This document shows, one piece after another, positions 58,877 to 64,000 of a stretch of 64,000 nt of DNA. The notes under the pieces were generated by a model. The model searched no databases. It was not told the origin of the DNA and was given only the letters and a program-made list of their open reading frames with translations. The stretch comes from Flavobacterium panici. GTDB taxonomy: Bacteria > Bacteroidota > Bacteroidia > Flavobacteriales > Flavobacteriaceae. Location: NCBI RefSeq assembly GCF_903819335.1, contig NZ_CAIJDE010000034.1, positions 310,001 through 374,000 of the forward strand. Reading direction: 5' to 3'. How positions within the stretch are numbered: position 1 is the first letter of the stretch; each line of letters opens with the position of its first letter. Both the position numbers and the translations under genes were made by a program.

Positions 58877-60007
58877 TTAATTTTTTTTAACTGCAGAGCA
58901 GCCTGCCATAGTTGTAATTTTAATGGCTTCAGTAGCAGGAAGACTTTCGTTTCTGTTTACTACTTCCTGAACTACGTTTCTGGTGATTTCTTCAAAAACA
59001 GCTTCAATAGGCGATGCAGTTTGTAAAGCTGCAGGACGTCCGTAATCTCCCGCTTCACGAATAGACTGTACAATTGGAACTTCCCCTAAAAACGGAACAT
59101 CTAAATCTGCTGCAAGATTTTTTGCACCTTCTTGTCCAAAGATATAATATTTATTATTTGGCAATTCTTCAGGTGTAAAGTAAGCCATGTTTTCGATAAT
59201 TCCCAAAACAGGAACATTAATATTATCCTGCATAAACATCGAAACTCCTTTTTTAGCATCGGCAAGAGCTACAGCCTGCGGTGTACTTACTACAACAGCT
59301 CCCGTAATAGGTAAAGACTGCATGATAGAAAGGTGAATATCTCCAGTTCCCGGAGGTAAATCAAGAAGCATGAAATCTAATTCTCCCCAGTCTGCATCAA
59401 AGATCATTTGGTTTAATGCTTTTGCAGCCATTGGACCTCTCCAGATTACTGCCTGGCTTGGTGCTGTAAAAAATCCAATAGAAAGCATTTTAATTTCATA
59501 ACTTTCAATTGGTTTCATTTTCGATTTTCCGTCAACAGTAATCGAAACCGGTTTTTCATTCTCAACATCAAACATAATTGGCATAGAAGGCCCATAAATA
59601 TCGGCATCTAAAACTCCAACTTTAAAACCCATTTTTGCAAGCGTAACGGCAATATTTGCAGTAACGGTTGATTTACCAACTCCTCCTTTTCCGGAAGCAA
59701 CGGCAATAATATTTTTAATTCCCGGAATAGCACGACCTTTAATTTCGGCTTTCTCCGGAGTTTCAACTTTAATATTTACTTTAATTTTAGCATCGGTAGA
59801 TATTAATTCGTGAATCGTTTTTTTAATATCGTCTTCAGCTCTTTTTTTAATATGCATCGCTGGCGTATGCAATACTAAATCAACAACAACTTCGTCGCCA
59901 AAAGTAAGTACGTTAGCAACCGCACCGCTTTCGACCATATTTTTTCCTTCTCCAGCTATAGTGATTGTTTCTAAAGCTTTAAGAATTTCTTTTCTATCTA
60001 ATTTCAT
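58877..60007 (-). CDS. mrp: Mrp/ApbC P-loop Fe-S carrier ATPase
   Basis: A 376-residue protein with an N-terminal DUF59 domain (about 1-85, VVDLVLHTPAMHIKKRAEDD) and a ParA/MinD-type ATPase whose deviant Walker A is ASGKGGVGKSTVTAN near 107. Further blocks are DADIYGPSMPIM and LDLPPGTGDIHLSI. The cluster-binding CxxC of many Mrp proteins is not obvious here (a single GCSAV near the end), which deserves a check. It delivers Fe-S clusters to target apoproteins. It precedes the NifU-like gene on the same strand. Confidence 0.93.
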   Translation of the reverse strand: MKLDRKEILKALETITIAGEGKNMVESGAVANVLTFGDEVVVDLVLHTPAMHIKKRAEDDIKKTIHELISTDAKIKVNIKVETPEKAEIKGRAIPGIKNIIAVASGKGGVGKSTVTANIAVTLAKMGFKVGVLDADIYGPSMPIMFDVENEKPVSITVDGKSKMKPIESYEIKMLSIGFFTAPSQAVIWRGPMAAKALNQMIFDADWGELDFMLLDLPPGTGDIHLSIMQSLPITGAVVVSTPQAVALADAKKGVSMFMQDNINVPVLGIIENMAYFTPEELPNNKYYIFGQEGAKNLAADLDVPFLGEVPIVQSIREAGDYGRPAALQTASPIEAVFEEITRNVVQEVVNRNESLPATEAIKITTMAGCSAVKKN

Positions 60008-60424
60008 TTTATTGTGCTATTATATATGGAAAGAAACCGATTTAAAAATCTATATTAATTTAAACTGATTTCAGAGTGCAAAGATAACAGATTAAGTTCG
60101 GATTTAAACCCTTTTAAATTGTATTTATTGATATTGAGATTAGCCAAAATGATGAATCCTGATTATTTAAAACCATTAAAATTCAAAAATAGGTTTTGAA
60201 ACCTTATTCTGTAATGATTTCTTATAATTATAACGAATACTAAAATGTATGAAATTTACAGCAGTAAATGTAAGAATTGTCAAATATCTTGATTAAATTT
60301 GAGTGCCTTAAATCTAAGATTTCCAAATAGTACAAAAAAGTATGAAAACTTATTTTTGGAGCTTCGTTATGAGTTTTCGATATTTTTTAAATGATTTAAT
60401 ATTAAAAATTTAAACCTTAAAAAT
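60008..60424. other. Divergent gap between mrp and the L,D-transpeptidase gene
   Basis: 417 bases, AT-rich. It should contain both promoters. I see no gene, repeat family or strong hairpin, and only weak -7 candidates. Confidence 0.35.
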
Positions 60425-62044
60425 ATGCGAAATTTTACTTCTCTTACTGTAATTATTGCTTGTAGTTTTTTAATGTTTTCTATTAATGCGGCAAGCCATA
60501 CATCGAAAATTAAAAATGAAAATTCTGAGTTTGAAAACATTTTTAAACTCAAAAACAAATTCGTTTTAGGAACAATTGATGCCGCTTCAATAAATAACTT
60601 TTATGCGAAGTATCCCAAACTAAAAAAATATCAAAAAGACGTTGAAGATCTTTATAAAAAGAAAGCATATAACACGATTTGGCATGATGATAAAAGTATC
60701 AGCGAATTTGGCGCCTTATTATATCATAAAGTAAGCCTTTTAGAAGAGCAGGGAATCAATGCCGAAATGCCTTATATGGACTTGGTTGACAATGTTTTTA
60801 ATGAAAATGTTTCAAATAAACTGCCGCAAATAGACACAGAACTGCTGTTGTCAAATATGTATGTATTTTATGCCAGTAATGTATATTCCGGAGTGGATGC
60901 AGAGACTTTGAAAAAAATTGGCTGGTATCTTCCAGCCAAAACAATTTCGTACGATCGAATTTTAGATTCGTTAATGGGTGATCCCAACCGATTGAATAAG
61001 GATGAAAACCTTCTTTTTGGCCAATATTATAAACTTCAGGATGTTTTACAGAGATATCGAAATATTGAAAAAAACGGTCTTTGGAAAAAAATCGAGATTG
61101 ACGAAGCAAACTTTAAGGAGCTAAAACCTTTAGACAGCGGAAAAGTTATCCAGCAAATTAGAGAACGTTTGTTTGTAGTTGGTGATTTAAAAGAAGATTC
61201 TAAAAGTCAATATTATGATCAGGAAATGATGGACGCCGTTTTAAAATACAAAAAACGATATGGACTCAAACTGAATTATACTTTTACAAAAGAACAAATT
61301 GATCAGATGAACGAGCCAATTGGAAACAGAATCCGCACCATTATGCTGAACATGGAACGCTGCAGATGGATTCCCACTAAACTGGCAAAAGCAGATGAAT
61401 ATGTAATGGTAAATATTCCGTCGTTTAGACTGGTTTATGTAAAGAATGGAAAATATGATTTGGTTTCGGATGTTTTTGTGGGAACGCGAATGACAGAAAC
61501 GGTGATTTTTAGCGGTAATATCGACCGAATTGTTTTTAGTCCGTATTGGTATGTTCCAACAAGCATTATTCAAAATGAATTAAAACTGAAAATAGCCGAA
61601 GATAAAAACTATCTCGCTGATCATAATATGGAATGGAATGGAGGCCATGTAAGACAAAAACCAGGTCCGGACAATTCTTTGGGATTAGTCAAATTTATGT
61701 TTCCAAACCCAAATGATATTTACCTGCACGATACACCTGCAAAAAGTTTATTTGAATTTGAAAAACGAATTTTCAGCCACGGCTGTATTAATGTAAAAGA
61801 AGCCAAACAACTGGCACTAGAAATTTTAAAAGACAATCCTGAATGGCCGGTTGATAAAATTAATCAGGCGATGAGCGGCGAAAAAGAAACTACCTGCATG
61901 CTCAAAAATAAAATTCCAATTTATATAGGATATTTTACCGCCTGGGTAAACGATGACGGCGAAATTGGCTTCTATCCAGATGTTTATGACCGCGATAAAC
62001 GTTTAGATAAACTGCTGTATGCTGATCCGGTTGCCTTAAAATAA
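60425..62044 (+). CDS. L,D-transpeptidase (YcbB-like)
   Basis: A 539-residue cell-wall enzyme with a signal peptide (residues 1-23). The middle includes a helical scaffold and a peptidoglycan-binding-like stretch (about 240-300). The YkuD catalytic block is FEKRIFSHGCINVKEA, with the catalytic Cys near residue 455 and a His three residues earlier; LHDTPAKSLF precedes it. It is the YcbB/LdtD group that forms 3-3 crosslinks or attaches lipoproteins in the periplasm. A terminator follows in 6 bases. Confidence 0.88.
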   Translation: MRNFTSLTVIIACSFLMFSINAASHTSKIKNENSEFENIFKLKNKFVLGTIDAASINNFYAKYPKLKKYQKDVEDLYKKKAYNTIWHDDKSISEFGALLYHKVSLLEEQGINAEMPYMDLVDNVFNENVSNKLPQIDTELLLSNMYVFYASNVYSGVDAETLKKIGWYLPAKTISYDRILDSLMGDPNRLNKDENLLFGQYYKLQDVLQRYRNIEKNGLWKKIEIDEANFKELKPLDSGKVIQQIRERLFVVGDLKEDSKSQYYDQEMMDAVLKYKKRYGLKLNYTFTKEQIDQMNEPIGNRIRTIMLNMERCRWIPTKLAKADEYVMVNIPSFRLVYVKNGKYDLVSDVFVGTRMTETVIFSGNIDRIVFSPYWYVPTSIIQNELKLKIAEDKNYLADHNMEWNGGHVRQKPGPDNSLGLVKFMFPNPNDIYLHDTPAKSLFEFEKRIFSHGCINVKEAKQLALEILKDNPEWPVDKINQAMSGEKETTCMLKNKIPIYIGYFTAWVNDDGEIGFYPDVYDRDKRLDKLLYADPVALK

Positions 62045-62050
62045 AAACAA

Positions 62051-62083
62051 ATCCCCGTCAAGATTCTAATATCTGACGGGGAT
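62051..62083 (+). terminator. Terminator after the L,D-transpeptidase gene
   Basis: Stem ATCCCCGTCA / TGACGGGGAT with inner GAT/ATC pairs and trailing CTTTTA. It also lies 26 bases after the convergent permease stop. Confidence 0.85.
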
Positions 62084-62108
62084 TCTTTTAAAAAAATGGT
62101 CTACAAGT

Positions 62109-64000
62109 TTATTCGTATTTTAAATATTTTAAAACGTCTATTTTGGTTACCTGATACGCTTTTGCCAAAACAATCAGCAAAGTAAGAACTAACAGCGAAA
62201 CAAGCGCAATACTAAACGGAACGGGCGAAACATTAATTCTGAAAGCAAAATCCTCCAGCCATTTTTGCAATAAAATATAAGCCGGAACAATTCCAATTCC
62301 AAATCCCATTAAACAGAAAAGAATATATTGTTTAGATAATTCTTTCAGTAAAACATCAGTTTCTGCGCCAAGTGTTTTTCTAATCGCAATTTCTTTCAAT
62401 CTTCTTTCCATCGAAAATGATGCCAAAGCAAACAGTCCAAAAATAGCAATCGTGATTACAACCAGATTCAGGATAAAAAACAAATCTTTTTGTTTGACTT
62501 GCTGCTCATAAGTTTTTGCAAATCCTTTGTTTACAAATTCATAATCAAAAGGATAATCTGGATTTACATTTTTCTCCCAATATGTTTTTAATTTTTCTAA
62601 TGTTTCAGATAAATTATTTGGAGAAACTTTTATATATACATTATCAAAGTTATTCCATTTCAATGTTTTAAGATTAACAAAAATCATTGGCGGAACTTTA
62701 TTCTGCAATCCCGTAATGTGAAAATCCTTTACAATTCCAACAACTTTAAACTTTAAATTTCCCTTTTCATCTCCCCAGCCAGAAGTGATCACCGTATTTA
62801 TAGGATTTTTAAGTCCTAATGATTTAGCCAGTGTTTCATTTATAAGCCAGTTGCTAACAGTATCTGATGCAAATTTTGGAGATAAATCACGACCTTCAAC
62901 CACTTTAATTTTCATCATATCAAGAAAACCAAAATCCATTTCAACATTTCGCGGCTGAACAAAAACACCATTGTGCGTAAAACCAGAACTAGAATTAGTA
63001 CTGTTACCAAATGTACCGGCAAAAGTAGAAACGTCCTGAACGCCTGATATTTTAAGAACTTCTTGTTTTGTTAATTGATATTTTTCACCCTTTGTTTTAT
63101 AATCGTTATGATTAAATGGAACTCTGATAACCTGATTACCATTAAAACCAAGATCTTTATTCATCATATAATCTACCTGAGAATTTACGATCAAAGCACC
63201 AATGATAAAAAATGTTGCAATTCCGAATTGAAAAATAAGCATCGAATTTCGAATCCAGATACCGCTTTTACTTCTGGAGAAATTACCTTTTAAAACTTTT
63301 AAAGTTTCGAAATTTGAGATATAAATGGCAGGGAATATACCCGCAAGAATGATTACTAATCCAAAAATCAAAATGAGCTGCAGGTAAAATTCACCGCCAT
63401 TCATAGTCAAAGTCTTTCTTAAAAAAGAATTATAATACGGAAGAGAAAGTTCAACAATTGCCAAAGCAAACAAAATAGACAACATTACAATTATTGTTGT
63501 TTCGAATATAAACTGCGCTATAATTTGGTTTTTTGAAGCACCAACAATTTTACGAACACCAACTTCCTTAGCACGTTTTATGGCAGAAGCTGTGGCAAGA
63601 TTAATATAGTTTACCAATGATAAAACTAAAATTAATATTGATAAACCAGCCATAATATAAATAAGCTGTAGGTTTCCTTTAAACTCCGGAGTAGCAGATC
63701 CCGAAGTTTTTGTGCCATGTAAATGCAGCGTTTTCAGCTGGTCAAGTATAATCTCTATTTCTCCATTTTCTTTGATGTACTGCTCAACCGTCTGTCCGCT
63801 TTCTTTAGCATCTTTTAGAGTTCTGTTTACATAATTTACGTTATGCATTTTCTTCAAAACCGAAACAGGATCAGCACCTTTTTTAATTTTAATCATCAAA
63901 CCATAATTAAAATTACCCCAGCTGTTAATATCACTTTCACGCACAATGTCACCAAAAACATAGTTAGGTTCAATAGAAGAAGGTGTCACAATGCGATAAA
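62109..64000 (-). CDS. FtsX-like ABC transporter permease (MacB type), 5' part cut off
   Basis: The visible 630 residues hold two FtsX membrane domains (about 110-235 and 500-626 of the visible frame, IKRAKEVGVRKIVGASKNQIIAQFI and MERRLKEIAIRKTLGAETDVLLKEL) flanking a periplasmic MacB-like domain. The frame is still open at base 64000 (YRIV precedes the GTG at 63989), so the start lies outside; full relatives are about 800 residues. These duplicated permeases act with a LolD/MacB-type ATPase, which is not in the window. The substrate is unknown. Confidence 0.85.
   Translation of the reverse strand, partial: YRIVTPSSIEPNYVFGDIVRESDINSWGNFNYGLMIKIKKGADPVSVLKKMHNVNYVNRTLKDAKESGQTVEQYIKENGEIEIILDQLKTLHLHGTKTSGSATPEFKGNLQLIYIMAGLSILILVLSLVNYINLATASAIKRAKEVGVRKIVGASKNQIIAQFIFETTIIVMLSILFALAIVELSLPYYNSFLRKTLTMNGGEFYLQLILIFGLVIILAGIFPAIYISNFETLKVLKGNFSRSKSGIWIRNSMLIFQFGIATFFIIGALIVNSQVDYMMNKDLGFNGNQVIRVPFNHNDYKTKGEKYQLTKQEVLKISGVQDVSTFAGTFGNSTNSSSGFTHNGVFVQPRNVEMDFGFLDMMKIKVVEGRDLSPKFASDTVSNWLINETLAKSLGLKNPINTVITSGWGDEKGNLKFKVVGIVKDFHITGLQNKVPPMIFVNLKTLKWNNFDNVYIKVSPNNLSETLEKLKTYWEKNVNPDYPFDYEFVNKGFAKTYEQQVKQKDLFFILNLVVITIAIFGLFALASFSMERRLKEIAIRKTLGAETDVLLKELSKQYILFCLMGFGIGIVPAYILLQKWLEDFAFRINVSPVPFSIALVSLLVLTLLIVLAKAYQVTKIDVLKYLKYE

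Noticed and set aside
63989..64000. GTG at 63989 as the true start of the FtsX permease
   Set aside because: The frame stays open to the window end and the N-terminal membrane helix of the family is missing, so the gene is simply cut.

Overview
The window looks like a chromosomal segment of a Flavobacterium or a close relative (Bacteroidota). The DNA is AT-rich. Several genes follow the Bacteroidota -7 consensus TAnnTTTG. There is a TonB receptor with a carboxypeptidase-regulatory N-domain, a MurF-alanine racemase fusion, a DnaE with a fused proofreading exonuclease, an S16 protein with a long Ala/Glu-rich tail, DUF6252- and DUF3050-type proteins, and the dispersed palindromic repeats common in Flavobacterium intergenic DNA. 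Both edges cut through a gene: a PKD-domain protein on the left and an FtsX-type ABC permease on the right.

Layout. 1-3.7 kb: PKD protein, lipoprotein, small membrane protein, and an ECF-type sigma factor with a TPR anti-sigma partner. Three copies of an identically spaced motif precede the two minus-strand genes. 3.9-9.5 kb: TatD nuclease, acyltransferase, type I asparaginase, MFS exporter divergent from a LysR regulator, and tRNA-Ser(GGA). 9.6-13.0 kb: a three-gene accessory operon (DUF262 protein, AAA ATPase, unrecognised protein) directly after the tRNA, which is a candidate defence cassette. 13.0-19.2 kb: a frameshifted acetyltransferase, nitrilase-family amidohydrolase, AraC and XRE regulators, SGNH lipoprotein, DUF3050 protein, acyl-CoA dehydrogenase. 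19.3-27.3 kb: a peptide export locus. It holds a membrane TPR/AraC regulator, two unlisted small peptides (one with a GG leader), a C39-like/VKOR/thioredoxin fusion, a C39 peptidase-ABC transporter and an HlyD adaptor. 27.3-30.4 kb: TrmN6-like methyltransferase, RimM, S16, a lipoprotein and an RRM protein. 30.5-35.8 kb: operon leuC-leuD-(cimA-like)-leuB with a promoter and a tiny Leu-rich upstream ORF. 36-45 kb: AraC/SDR pair, DnaE, a beta-barrel protein, an oxidoreductase. 45-52 kb: prolyl oligopeptidase, TonB receptor with a His/Cys-rich exported protein, a PorT-like barrel and a membrane protein. 52-64 kb: MurF-Alr, MscL, an unknown helical protein, Asd, ferredoxin, NifU-like and Mrp Fe-S proteins, an L,D-transpeptidase and the permease.

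Main points of interest are the three-gene operon after tRNA-Ser; the peptide locus, where the GG-leader peptide has no Cys and the two-Cys peptide has no GG; the three ECF-like promoter motifs; and the leuA-position gene, which keeps residues associated with citramalate synthase. Many intergenic gaps carry repeats, including all three gaps inside the leu operon. No complete insertion sequence, CRISPR array, rRNA or replication origin was seen. All family assignments are by eye; no database search was run.
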